Shown here: one piece after another, positions 17,891 to 25,984 of the stretch | How the letters are laid out: every line of letters starts with the position of its first letter | Numbering within the stretch: position 1 is the stretch's first letter | DNA from: Emticicia sp. BO119 | GTDB taxonomy: Bacteria; Bacteroidota; Bacteroidia; Cytophagales; Spirosomataceae | Direction of reading: 5' to 3' | Length of the DNA: 64,000 bases | Assembly (NCBI RefSeq): GCF_013912375.1 | Contig: NZ_JACETV010000001.1 | Span: 1,302,001-1,366,000, forward strand | Notes under the pieces: generated by a model | The model's input: the letters and a program-made list of their open reading frames with translations, nothing else | Told to the model about the DNA's origin: nothing | Database searches by the model: none | Translations under genes and position numbers: made by a program

Positions 17891-19108
17891 ATGAACGTTC
17901 ACGAGTATCAAGGTAAAGAAATACTAAGCCGTTATGGTGTACGAATCCAACGTGGGATAGTTGCCGAAACCCCTGAGCAGGCTGTTGCTGCTTACAAGCA
18001 AATTTCTGAAATGACTAATTCAAAGTTTGCGGTGGTTAAATCACAAATACATGCAGGTGGACGTGGAAAAGGTAAAATTGTAGGTACCGAACAACGTGGT
18101 GTGCAATTAGCTAAGTCTGCTGAAGATGTAGAGCGTATTTCTTCTAACCTATTAGGAAATGTTTTGGTTACGATTCAAACCGGAGACGCGGGCAAAACTG
18201 TTAACAAAGTACTTGTAGCAGAAGATGCGTATTATCCGGGTGATAGCGAACCTAAAGAATATTATATGGGCATTTTGCTCGACCGTACAAAAGCCTGCAA
18301 TGTAATCATGGCCTCAACCGAAGGAGGTATGGACATTGAAGAAGTAGCAGAACATCACCCTGAAAAAATCATTAAAGAATGGATTGACCCTCGTGTGGGT
18401 TTACAGGCATTCCAGGCTCGTAAAATCGCTGATAAATTAGGTTTGACAGGTGAAGCCAATAAAGAAATGGTGAAATTTGTAGGTTCCTTATACAAAGCGT
18501 ATGTTGAGTCTGACTCATCAATGTTTGAAATCAATCCGGTTTTAAAAACGTCAGATAACAAAATCTTGGCAGTTGATGCGAAAGTGAATCTGGATGATAA
18601 TGCATTATATCGCCACCCTGATTTGTCACCAATGCGAGATAAAGCTGAAGAAGATCCATTAGAAGTTGAAGCGTCTGAAAGTGATCTGAACTATGTAAAA
18701 TTGGATGGTAATGTAGGTTGTATGGTAAATGGTGCGGGTTTGGCTATGGCCACTATGGACATTATTAAATTGTCTGGTGGTGAGCCGGCTAACTTTCTTG
18801 ACGTTGGCGGTGGTGCAAACGCTAAAACAGTAGAGGCAGGCTTCAGAATCATTCTGAAAGACCCGAACGTAAAAGCAATTCTGATTAATATCTTTGGTGG
18901 TATCGTTCGTTGCGACCGTGTGGCAACAGGAGTGGTAGAGGCCTATAAAGCCATTGGAGAAATCCCGGTGCCTATTATTGTTCGTCTACAAGGAACCAAC
19001 GCTGCCGAAGGCGCCAAAATCATCAATGACTCTGGCTTAAAAGTTTATTCTGCAATTTTATTAAAAGAAGCTGCTGAATTGGTTGAGAAAGTTTTGAAAG
19101 AAGCGTAA
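17891..19108 (+). CDS. sucC: Succinyl-CoA synthetase beta subunit (ADP-forming)
   Basis: A 405-residue ATP-grasp subunit: [17 protein letters not shown] at the start, [45 protein letters not shown], and [14 protein letters not shown] with the CoA-ligase C-terminal domain. With SucD it makes ATP from succinyl-CoA in the TCA cycle. sucD is not adjacent, as is common in Bacteroidota. A possible -7-like TAAATTAG lies at 17851-17858 with TTTG upstream, but the match is imperfect. Ends at a long hairpin. Confidence 0.96.
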   Translation: MNVHEYQGKEILSRYGVRIQRGIVAETPEQAVAAYKQISEMTNSKFAVVKSQIHAGGRGKGKIVGTEQRGVQLAKSAEDVERISSNLLGNVLVTIQTGDAGKTVNKVLVAEDAYYPGDSEPKEYYMGILLDRTKACNVIMASTEGGMDIEEVAEHHPEKIIKEWIDPRVGLQAFQARKIADKLGLTGEANKEMVKFVGSLYKAYVESDSSMFEINPVLKTSDNKILAVDAKVNLDDNALYRHPDLSPMRDKAEEDPLEVEASESDLNYVKLDGNVGCMVNGAGLAMATMDIIKLSGGEPANFLDVGGGANAKTVEAGFRIILKDPNVKAILINIFGGIVRCDRVATGVVEAYKAIGEIPVPIIVRLQGTNAAEGAKIINDSGLKVYSAILLKEAAELVEKVLKEA

Positions 19109-19130
19109 GAGCTTTTATATGTTTAAGAGA

Positions 19131-19200
19131 TTGAGTGAATCGGTGAATGAGTGATTTTATTATTAATTTAATCACTCATTCACTAACTCACTCAATTTTT
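19131..19200. terminator. Long 26-bp imperfect hairpin with T tract, between sucC and the metal locus
   Basis: 19131-19156 pairs with 19170-19195 (23 of 26 positions Watson-Crick, one further G-U), loop 13 nt, followed by TTTTT. The arms are built from GTGA/ATGA-like units (TTGAGTGAATCGGTGAATGA). It ends at the stop of the convergent HMA gene, so it can terminate both transcripts. Arms this long are unusual for a simple terminator and may be a small palindromic repeat. Confidence 0.7.
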
Positions 19201-19551
19201 TTAGTCCTTGTGTGCAGCAGCTGTCTTCTGGCAACAACTTGGTAAAGCATCATGTGCTTTTTGATCTGCCACTACTTCATCAGCATCATAACCGATTTTT
19301 GAGATGGCGTTTTTAATCTTCTCAGGACTGGTCTTCTTAGGGTTATAGGTAACTGTAACCACTTTATCATCTAAATTCAGGTTTGAACCTACAATGCCTT
19401 TAGTCACACCTAAGTCTCTTTCAATACGCTTTTTGCACATACCGCAGATAGCTGAAGTTTTCAGTTTTACTTCTGCCGTTTTAGGTGGATCTTCTTTCGT
19501 GAATCCGCTGAAAATAGTTGCAAAAAACAGAATAAATACGATGTTTTTCAT
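19201..19551 (-). CDS. Exported heavy-metal-associated (HMA) domain protein
   Basis: A 116-residue protein with a signal peptide (MKNIVFILFFATIFSGF) and one HMA domain carrying Cys36-Gly-Met-Cys39 (AICGMCKKRIERDL, the usual metal site) and the beta-strand VVTVTYNPKKTSPEKIKNAI. A second thiol pair, Cys106-Cys107, and His114 sit in the tail (SCCQKTAAAHKD). It reads as a periplasmic soft-metal carrier or chaperone, CopZ/MerP-like; MerP is the known exported analogue. Copper is likelier than mercury from context, but identity is inferred. Last gene of the metal locus, 29 bp after the beta-propeller gene. Confidence 0.88.
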   Translation of the reverse strand: MKNIVFILFFATIFSGFTKEDPPKTAEVKLKTSAICGMCKKRIERDLGVTKGIVGSNLNLDDKVVTVTYNPKKTSPEKIKNAISKIGYDADEVVADQKAHDALPSCCQKTAAAHKD

Positions 19552-19580
19552 TTTGTGTATTGTTTAGTTATTTAAAACGA

Positions 19581-20621
19581 TTATTCTCTTAAAACAATTC
19601 CGTTAGGATTTACACCCACAGGAATATCAGTTATTTTTTCATGGGTGGCAGTATTAATTACCGATACAGTATTGCCTTTTTGATTCACTACGTAGGCTAT
19701 TTTTTCATCTTTTGAAAAGGCTAACGCATGGGCATCATCATTGGTAATAAAACTCGACTTCAGTACCCATTTATTAGCTTTTCTTTCAAAATAGGCTACT
19801 TTATTATTCCCCGCCTGACAAACCCAGAGCTCATTCAGACTTTTATTGTAAGCGATTTGCCCGGGCTTAAAATCTAAATTAATGTAATCGTCTTCCGATG
19901 CGTTCAAGGTTTCCGGATCAACTATGTCTATTGTATTAAGATTCTTGTTTTCTACATAAATTCTTCCATCACTAACCGACCACACGTTTGTTGGAAATGG
20001 GGCGACTTTAATGAACTTCTCGACTTTCTTTAATTTTGTATTTACTGCTACAATAAAACTACTTTCGGCCAACGCAACAATGGCATAATCGCCATTTTTT
20101 GTAAAAACCACTTCAGACGGATCTGCCCCTAAGGGAATGACTGCTTTCTGAATACCGGTATTAGCATCATAAACGTACATCTCACCAGAATGATTGGCAG
20201 ATGCAGTCCATATTTCCGTATTATCTGGTGAGAATACTGCATTGAAATTGATTTTCTCTAAGGGTATTTTTAATAAGCTTTTCCCATTGAGTGCATCTAT
20301 CACTGCAATTCCTCCTTTTTTGTCTGTTGCCTGATGTAATAAATCATGGCTTAAGGTGAAATCAAACTCAGGTAAAGCAACTGAAAGCTTTTTGCTGTCA
20401 GGCGAAAGCTGGATATGGTGAGGGAATCTGCCTAAGTCTGTTAATTGAATGATTTTCTTAACAACCCTTTCATTTAAATCAATAATTGAAACTGTATTAC
20501 TACCACCATTTACTACATAAGCTGCTGGGAAATCAATATTTTCTGATTTTATTTCCTCCTTGGGTTTACAAGAAAAAACCAGCAGTATTAAAGAATATGA
20601 AAATGCCTGATAAATATTCAT
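19581..20621 (-). CDS. YncE-type beta-propeller lipoprotein
   Basis: A 346-residue protein with a lipobox ending V-F-S-C (Cys18) and then YVVNGGSNTVSIIDLNERVVKK, the repeated blade motif of YncE-like seven-bladed propellers (also PFPTNVWSVSDGRIYVENK, AYVVNQKGNTVSVINTAT, IPVGVNPNGIVLRE). Lipidation would tether it to the inner leaflet of the outer membrane or to the inner membrane. The role is unknown. Its place directly after a TonB receptor in a metal operon suggests it helps receive or store the metal complex. I see no cytochrome or copper-oxidase motif. Confidence 0.85.
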   Translation of the reverse strand: MNIYQAFSYSLILLVFSCKPKEEIKSENIDFPAAYVVNGGSNTVSIIDLNERVVKKIIQLTDLGRFPHHIQLSPDSKKLSVALPEFDFTLSHDLLHQATDKKGGIAVIDALNGKSLLKIPLEKINFNAVFSPDNTEIWTASANHSGEMYVYDANTGIQKAVIPLGADPSEVVFTKNGDYAIVALAESSFIVAVNTKLKKVEKFIKVAPFPTNVWSVSDGRIYVENKNLNTIDIVDPETLNASEDDYINLDFKPGQIAYNKSLNELWVCQAGNNKVAYFERKANKWVLKSSFITNDDAHALAFSKDEKIAYVVNQKGNTVSVINTATHEKITDIPVGVNPNGIVLRE

Positions 20622-20684
20622 TCTATAATTTATTACTTTTTCATTTTTAACGCTTAATACCTTTTCTATGGTATGGGAAAAGTA

Positions 20685-22940
20685 TTAAATTACACCCCCT
20701 AACTTGTACCTTGTTCCAAAATAAATAATTCTACCTATTACCGGCCCCCACGCACTGCCGGCGTCAAATCTTGTTCCGAATGGAGTTTCGGGTGTAACAA
20801 TAGGATCTTTTTGTCTGAAATTATTCAGGTTCTCACCGCCAAGGTATAAATCCCACCGACGGAACGAACGAGAAACCTGGGCATTAATATTAATAAATGC
20901 AGGAGCATATTTAATAGGCATACTTTCATAGCTTGTGTGCTGATAGTTCGGTGATAGATTAGGTACACGACGAGTACCGTTATACTGAACGGTGAAATCC
21001 CACTTCCATTTATCATAAGGTAAGGCATATCCCACATTAAATAATACACGATCTCTTGGTATAAACATTTTTCTGATTGTTATACTCTGATTATAAGGCT
21101 TGCCAAGTGTATTCCAAACATCTGTATATCTGTAGGCAACTTTAAACTCCAGGCGATTGATGGGCGATAAATTCAACTCAATCTGCGCTGAATTGGCATA
21201 GTTTAGTTTTGAATTCCAGCTACTGGTTGAATTATAGAAATACAGAAATTGTGGATGTTCGGTATCTGCAATTAGCTGATTAACAAAATTGGTTCGATAC
21301 ATATCAATAATCAAACTTGATTTACCAAAATGTTTTGTATAGCTAATGCCAAAGTTCCAGGTAATCTCAGGTTTGATTCTATCCAAAAATCTCACCGTTC
21401 TTGAACTGACAAGATTACCGAAATACTCTGCAAACGGGTTTGGTGTTCTGAATCCTTTACCGGCTGAAAGTCGCAATGCATTATCAGGATTGAAATTATA
21501 TAAAAAATGAAGACGTGGCGTGAAAATCGCACCATAGAGATTATGGTAATCGGTTCTCGCTCCTGCAACAGCGGTAATTTTATCTAAATATTTATAAGTA
21601 TATTCAAAAAATGCTCCCGGAACAACCTCTGTTCTGGTCATGAGAGTATCGGCAAATCGTTCACGATAATCATCGTATAAGAAACTAATACCTGTTTTAT
21701 AGGTATGATTAGTATTGCCGATAATATCCTGATAAATCAGATTACCATAAATCGTATTTTGTCTTCCATCATAAGGTCTGAAACCAAACTTTGACTTTGA
21801 ATCATGAATAACACCATTCAGGATTAATCCTAAGCCTTTATAAGGTTTGTTCTGAAATAATTTAGCTGTTTTAGAAAAAAGCTCAATTCTGTTTGTATTG
21901 TTAGTAAAACGATAGATAATATCATCCAGAGCCAGAGGATTCTTGATTATCTGCCCGCCTAAACGATTTTCATGCAAAAACTTAATCCCAAACTGTGCCA
22001 TCATTTTATCAGATTCGTATTTCCAACGATTGATGAAGTTCGCTTGGGTGTATTTTGGTAAATCATAAAAATTGTCATGGTTTTTATCAATGCTACTTTG
22101 TAAAGTTGATCCATGAGTCAATAATCCTACCGACCATTTAGGTTTACCGTTTTCAGATTTTAGTATTTTAGCCAGATTCAGATTTACTTCTCCACGACCT
22201 AAGCTATTTACATAGGTATTCAGATAAACTCTTTCAGAAATATCAGGTTTTTGTAACTCTACATTGAGTTGCCCGGTCATTGATTCATAACCATTGATAA
22301 TTGAGCCTGCTCCCTTACCCACATCAATTGATTGTACCCATGTTCCAGGAATATAATTTAACCCGAAAGTTGTAGCTAAACCTCTCAGAGAAGGTACATT
22401 TTCAACATTCATCTGCACATAAGTGCCGGCCAGGCCTAATAATTGAATCTGTTTCGCACCTGTTACGGCATCTGAATAACTGACTGATACTGAAGCATTG
22501 GTCTCAAAACTTTCAGAAAGATTACAACAGGCAGCTTTTGCTAAGGCTTTGGAAGTGATAATCTCGGTCTGATGTGGCGATAACCTGTCTATAGCAGTTG
22601 AACCACTTCTTACAACCACTTCCTGCAACTGATTTTCAGATTTCAGATACACTTTCAAGTCTGTTTCATTATTGATATTTAATGTATCAGATTTGTAACC
22701 GACAAAACTGATAATTAATTGATTGGATTTAGTGCGGGGAATCGAAAACTTACCCTCAATATCTGTTTGTGTGGCCACTTTTGTACCTAACCAATGCACC
22801 GTTGCGCCAACGATAGCTTCTTCTTTAGCATTAGAATTGTCAAGCACTATTCCGGTTACGTTTTGAGCAAAAACTGAAGTTGTGAACAAAACCAGTGCAA
22901 AGCAGATAATTTCCTTTATATATTCTTTTAAACTTTTCAT
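20685..22940 (-). CDS. TonB-dependent receptor with carboxypeptidase-regulatory-like domain
   Basis: A 751-residue outer-membrane receptor. Signal peptide ending VFAQ; CarboxypepD_reg-like domain (about 27-100); TonB-box region; plug domain (about 115-230), beta-barrel to the C-terminal aromatic end. The plug carries a vicinal Cys138-Cys139 in KAACCNLSESFETN, a motif I recall from a Bacteroidota receptor subfamily near HMA genes. No SusD partner is present, so this is not a glycan receptor. Inferred substrate: a copper or other soft-metal complex. The TonB/ExbBD partners are not adjacent; orphan exbD genes are at 13645-14722. Confidence 0.9.
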   Translation of the reverse strand: MKSLKEYIKEIICFALVLFTTSVFAQNVTGIVLDNSNAKEEAIVGATVHWLGTKVATQTDIEGKFSIPRTKSNQLIISFVGYKSDTLNINNETDLKVYLKSENQLQEVVVRSGSTAIDRLSPHQTEIITSKALAKAACCNLSESFETNASVSVSYSDAVTGAKQIQLLGLAGTYVQMNVENVPSLRGLATTFGLNYIPGTWVQSIDVGKGAGSIINGYESMTGQLNVELQKPDISERVYLNTYVNSLGRGEVNLNLAKILKSENGKPKWSVGLLTHGSTLQSSIDKNHDNFYDLPKYTQANFINRWKYESDKMMAQFGIKFLHENRLGGQIIKNPLALDDIIYRFTNNTNRIELFSKTAKLFQNKPYKGLGLILNGVIHDSKSKFGFRPYDGRQNTIYGNLIYQDIIGNTNHTYKTGISFLYDDYRERFADTLMTRTEVVPGAFFEYTYKYLDKITAVAGARTDYHNLYGAIFTPRLHFLYNFNPDNALRLSAGKGFRTPNPFAEYFGNLVSSRTVRFLDRIKPEITWNFGISYTKHFGKSSLIIDMYRTNFVNQLIADTEHPQFLYFYNSTSSWNSKLNYANSAQIELNLSPINRLEFKVAYRYTDVWNTLGKPYNQSITIRKMFIPRDRVLFNVGYALPYDKWKWDFTVQYNGTRRVPNLSPNYQHTSYESMPIKYAPAFININAQVSRSFRRWDLYLGGENLNNFRQKDPIVTPETPFGTRFDAGSAWGPVIGRIIYFGTRYKLGGVI

Positions 22941-22992
22941 TTGCTGAGATTTTTTGAAAGCGTCATTCTTTGCTGCTTCTGATTATTGGGTG

Positions 22993-23742
22993 TCAGTAAA
23001 CGAACAGCATAAATGCGGCCATCCCAACCATCAATAAATCTTCAATAATAGTAACAGTGCTCATAGGTAGGTTAAAAACAGCCCCTAAACACGCACAACG
23101 TATTTTTTTCTTATCAAGCACACTTTGAATAACACCAATAGAACTAAAACCCATTACGACAATAGTCGCAATATTAGTTGCTTGCGGCTCAAAATTTATC
23201 AGATATGCTATCCCTAAAGCTAACTCAATAAAAGGATAGACAAAACCATATACAGGAATTTTCATGGCCAATAAATCATACATGGCATAACTTTCTGCAA
23301 AGCCTTTTAAATCTAAAAACTTAAAGAAAGAAAAGACCAGAAAGAAGCCAGCCATGAAGTGATTCATGAATTGCATGCCCATAAAATGCTCTAACCCATA
23401 AATATTGGCATGAAAAGAAGTCAGAACTGATGTTACGGAAATGAATGCAAAAATCAATAATAATGGCTTGTAGGTGGCAAACCAGCTTTTGGGCAATTCT
23501 TCTACAAAAGTAGTTGCATATACTGGTGTAATAACTTTTTCAGTAATACTGTATTTGGGATATGGTTTTAATGCTTCCTGAAATTTTGTAACAGGAATAT
23601 GTTTTTCCATTTCGATCGTTGCTGTATTATGAGATTTATCAGGTGTAACTGATTTTACACCTTCAATATTTCCTAATACATGCTGTATCTTGTATTCGCA
23701 TGCCTCGCAGGTCATGCCTGTAACTTCATATGTATGTGTCAT
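22993..23742 (-). CDS. HMA domain fused to MauE/DoxX-type membrane protein
   Basis: A 249-residue fusion. The N-terminal HMA domain has the metal motif GMTCEAC (Cys12, Cys15) and the strand TATIEMEKHIPVTKFQEAL; after a linker (about 75-90) come about four to five membrane helices in MauE/DoxX-like arrangement, with FMAGFFLVFSFFKFLD near residue 135. A CAC pair (IRCACLGAVFNLP, about 216-218) precedes the last helix. It may receive metal from the periplasmic HMA protein or handle thiol chemistry of the site. The gene starts close to its own predicted promoter (23764-23771) and begins the second segment of the locus. Confidence 0.87.
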   Translation of the reverse strand: MTHTYEVTGMTCEACEYKIQHVLGNIEGVKSVTPDKSHNTATIEMEKHIPVTKFQEALKPYPKYSITEKVITPVYATTFVEELPKSWFATYKPLLLIFAFISVTSVLTSFHANIYGLEHFMGMQFMNHFMAGFFLVFSFFKFLDLKGFAESYAMYDLLAMKIPVYGFVYPFIELALGIAYLINFEPQATNIATIVVMGFSSIGVIQSVLDKKKIRCACLGAVFNLPMSTVTIIEDLLMVGMAAFMLFVY

Positions 23743-23763
23743 TGTTCTTAATATTTAATAAGA

Positions 23764-23771
23764 CAAAGGTA
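23764..23771 (-). promoter_or_regulatory. -7 box for the HMA-MauE gene
   Basis: Read on the minus strand the sequence is TACCTTTG, matching TAnnTTTG, 21 bases before the ATG. It would let the HMA-MauE, receptor, propeller and HMA genes be transcribed apart from the upstream regulator. No clear -33 TTTG was found. Confidence 0.45.
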
Positions 23772-23803
23772 GGAGAGTAGCACCACCCGTACGTTACAGA
23801 ATT

Positions 23804-24391
23804 TTATACGAGACTTACATGATTTTTGACAGCATCAATTGAAAGACGGGTATTCTGGTTATTTCGTTTGAATTCAGTTGGAGAAATACCTTCGACCTGC
23901 TTGAATTGATTTGATAGATGCGCTACGCTACTATAATCTAATGACCATGCAATTTCAGAAAGACTTAACTCGCCGTTGAGCAATAATGCTTTTGTACGCT
24001 CAATCTTTTGAGCGATAATGTATTTTTCAATGGTTGTTTTTTCAAGTGAGGAAAAAAGATTGCTTAAGTAGGAGTACTCATAACCAATTTTCCTGACAAG
24101 AAAATCAGAAAAATTTTGTGAAGCAGGTTTTTCACCTTTGTTATGGTGAATTTCATTAATAATTAAATGCTTGATGCGCTCTATAATAGAAGTCTTATGG
24201 TCTTCTATCAGCTCAAAACCTTCTTTATTCAGAGCATTTTGTATAAGATCATATTGAATAGCATCACCTGTTAAATGAATCGTAGCAATACCCAATTCAA
24301 CTTTTGATACACTAAAGCCAATCTTTTCAAGCTCCTCTTTTACAACACGCACACAACGGTTGCAAACCATATTTTTTATTAATAATTGCAT
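23804..24391 (-). CDS. AraC-family regulator with N-terminal HMA-like CxxC domain
   Basis: A 195-residue regulator. Residues 1-70 (MQLLIKNMVCNRCVRVV, then IATIHLTGDAIQ) form a betaalphabeta-type ferredoxin-like HMA domain with Cys10-x2-Cys13, and residues about 85-180 are an AraC DNA-binding domain with two helix-turn-helix units (ELSLSEIAWSLDYSSVAHLSNQFKQVEGISPTEFKR). An 18-residue longer reading exists, but this Met matches the family start. Bacteroidota have many AraC proteins with such a first domain, usually without the full CxxC. Here the cysteines are intact, so direct metal sensing is a fair inference. Lies second in the locus. Confidence 0.85.
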   Translation of the reverse strand: MQLLIKNMVCNRCVRVVKEELEKIGFSVSKVELGIATIHLTGDAIQYDLIQNALNKEGFELIEDHKTSIIERIKHLIINEIHHNKGEKPASQNFSDFLVRKIGYEYSYLSNLFSSLEKTTIEKYIIAQKIERTKALLLNGELSLSEIAWSLDYSSVAHLSNQFKQVEGISPTEFKRNNQNTRLSIDAVKNHVSLV

Positions 24392-24493
24392 CGATATTTT
24401 GTTAAATAGTGAGAGATTTAACCGCGGGAAAGGCAGTATAAACACAAAAACCCCAAATCAAATGATTTGCGGAAATTCAATTATTTAACAATA

Positions 24494-24937
24494 TCAGATT
24501 AAGAAAGATTGATTGGCGGTAATAATATCTCGTCCATCGGGTTCAGGTGGAGAGGCACTATTGGCTAAAGATGAGCTCTGGCTATCAAAAATGGTTTCAA
24601 TAATAGTTTTTACCATTTCATGAATAGTAGCCTTAAACCAGTCTAATGTACTTTGTGTGAATTTGGCAACAAGTTGAGAGGCAGAAGAAGAGTATTCAAC
24701 ATTTTCGTATTTTTCTTCTTCAGTACAACAAGAAGATTTTTTAATAGTAGCATTCTTGTGATTGAGCGGGAAATGCCTTGCGTCTTTTGTAGTACAACAT
24801 AAATCACCTTTTTTGTGGAGAGAAGTACTTTTCCCTTTCACAATACATGAATGTTCAACAAAGCCAAAGCCTGTGCTACTAAGCAGTACAATTACTGCCA
24901 TCATAACGTTGAACAATCTGAATAATGCTTTTTTCAT
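24494..24937 (-). CDS. HYC_CC_PP family Cys-rich exported protein
   Basis: A 147-residue protein with a signal peptide ending near S-T-G-F-G-F. The family's landmarks can be read: EHSC (Cys31, here HSC rather than HYC), LCC (Cys47-Cys48), SSCC (about 71-72) and a C-terminal PPEPDGR. This naming follows Bacteroidota annotation practice; function is uncharacterised, but spaced Cys pairs fit metal binding. It is first in the metal locus and carries the predicted promoter and operator-like palindrome upstream. Confidence 0.75.
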   Translation of the reverse strand: MKKALFRLFNVMMAVIVLLSSTGFGFVEHSCIVKGKSTSLHKKGDLCCTTKDARHFPLNHKNATIKKSSCCTEEEKYENVEYSSSASQLVAKFTQSTLDWFKATIHEMVKTIIETIFDSQSSSLANSASPPEPDGRDIITANQSFLI

Positions 24938-24952
24938 TATTGTATGAGTGAA

Positions 24953-24991
24953 TTACGTACAAATGTATGTAATCGGAATGAGACTTCCAAG
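24953..24991 (-). promoter_or_regulatory. Promoter with overlapping near-palindrome containing TACAnnTGTA
   Basis: On the minus strand CTTG (24988-24991), 20 bases, then TACATTTG (24960-24967): a good Bacteroidota promoter. The box overlaps a 20-bp near-palindrome (24953-24972) of the form TTACrTACAnnTGTAyGTAA, which contains TACAAATGTA. TACAnnTGTA is the published core of the CopY cop box in Firmicutes. No CopY/BlaI gene is visible; the nearby HMA-AraC regulator is the local candidate. Confidence 0.55.
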
Positions 24992-25006
24992 TTAAACTTG
25001 CAATAT

Positions 25007-25351
25007 TTAAGCCAAACGGCTCCCGTCAGGGACTTTTCTTTCAGACTCTGCCAATATTACTGAGCCACCATCTAAAATAAAACCTGTGGTAAGTACCTCT
25101 GACATAAAGTCGGCGATTTGCCGTGGTAGGAAGTTGGTTACACAAATCACCTGCTTGCCTACTAATTCTTCTTTGGTATAAAAAGTTGTAATCTGTGCCG
25201 ATGAGCGTTTGATGCCTATTTCCGGCCCGAGATCAATCAATAATTTATAAGCAGGCTTGCGAGCCTTTGGAAAATCATCTACCTGAATGATGGTTCCGGC
25301 TCTTAATTCTACTTTTTCAAAATCCTGCCAACTGATGATCTCTTTTTCCAT
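25007..25351 (-). CDS. csaA: tRNA-binding domain protein CsaA
   Basis: A 114-residue OB-fold protein of the EMAP-II/CsaA group. [14 protein letters not shown] at the start, [27 protein letters not shown] and [24 protein letters not shown] match CsaA, a homodimeric tRNA-binding protein with chaperone activity in Bacillus. The length is right. It follows the M949-type gene by 2 bp and looks like the last gene of that transcript. Confidence 0.9.
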   Translation of the reverse strand: MEKEIISWQDFEKVELRAGTIIQVDDFPKARKPAYKLLIDLGPEIGIKRSSAQITTFYTKEELVGKQVICVTNFLPRQIADFMSEVLTTGFILDGGSVILAESERKVPDGSRLA

Positions 25352-25353
25352 AA

Positions 25354-25971
25354 TTAATACTCATTTTCAAATTTACTCCACAAGGCAATTGCTTTATCCT
25401 GTATTATTTTAGGAAGGTTCTTAAAGGCTGAATCAGGGGCCATTTCTTTCGGAGTCTTAAATTCCTCAATTACCATTTTCCCTCTTATGGCTGCTTTATG
25501 TCCATTTTCTAAAACCATTAATTTTAACCCAGAAGGGCTTACATCGCCTTTGCAACCTGTTTTATAAAGAAAAATAATTTCGGCGTAACCATTATTGTCC
25601 AGATCACCAACTGTAAAAGAGTCTGTAAATAGACTCAATTGATTATCTACCGGACAATCTCTTTCAAAATCGGTGATTTCCCTCAACATTTTTAGCTCTG
25701 CTGATCTACCCTCTACAAAATGTTCTACCCACAATTTTCTGGTTGTATAATCGTCTTTGGTATTTTCTTCAGTAGTAGCTATGAGATAGTTCAGCCCGTT
25801 TTTATCTTTGAACTGAATAGTCTTTACTACTTCAACACCAAGGATATTGAATTTTTTCATGGTTTCAGCCGGAATATTCTGGACTGAAATCTTTTGCGCA
25901 AAGGTGTTGATGCCTATAGCTGTAAATAAAATAGAATAGATGCTTGTTTGAACAACGATGGGTAATCTCAT
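25354..25971 (-). CDS. Exported protein resembling M949_RS01915 surface polysaccharide family
   Basis: A 205-residue exported protein; this start ([20 protein letters not shown]) gives a signal peptide ending N-T-F-A-Q and leaves a 13-bp gap to the HAD gene, whereas a longer reading would overlap it. The segment [31 protein letters not shown] is a calcium-loop-like FG-GAP type motif; NCBI-style naming groups such proteins as surface polysaccharide biosynthesis. That name is from memory and the function is not established. Confidence 0.6.
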   Translation of the reverse strand: MRLPIVVQTSIYSILFTAIGINTFAQKISVQNIPAETMKKFNILGVEVVKTIQFKDKNGLNYLIATTEENTKDDYTTRKLWVEHFVEGRSAELKMLREITDFERDCPVDNQLSLFTDSFTVGDLDNNGYAEIIFLYKTGCKGDVSPSGLKLMVLENGHKAAIRGKMVIEEFKTPKEMAPDSAFKNLPKIIQDKAIALWSKFENEY

Positions 25972-25984
25972 TAAATATAAATAA

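Noticed and set aside
19131-19200. GTGA/ATGA units as CRISPR or tandem repeat array
   Set aside because: The units form one long hairpin with a T tract, not a direct repeat series.
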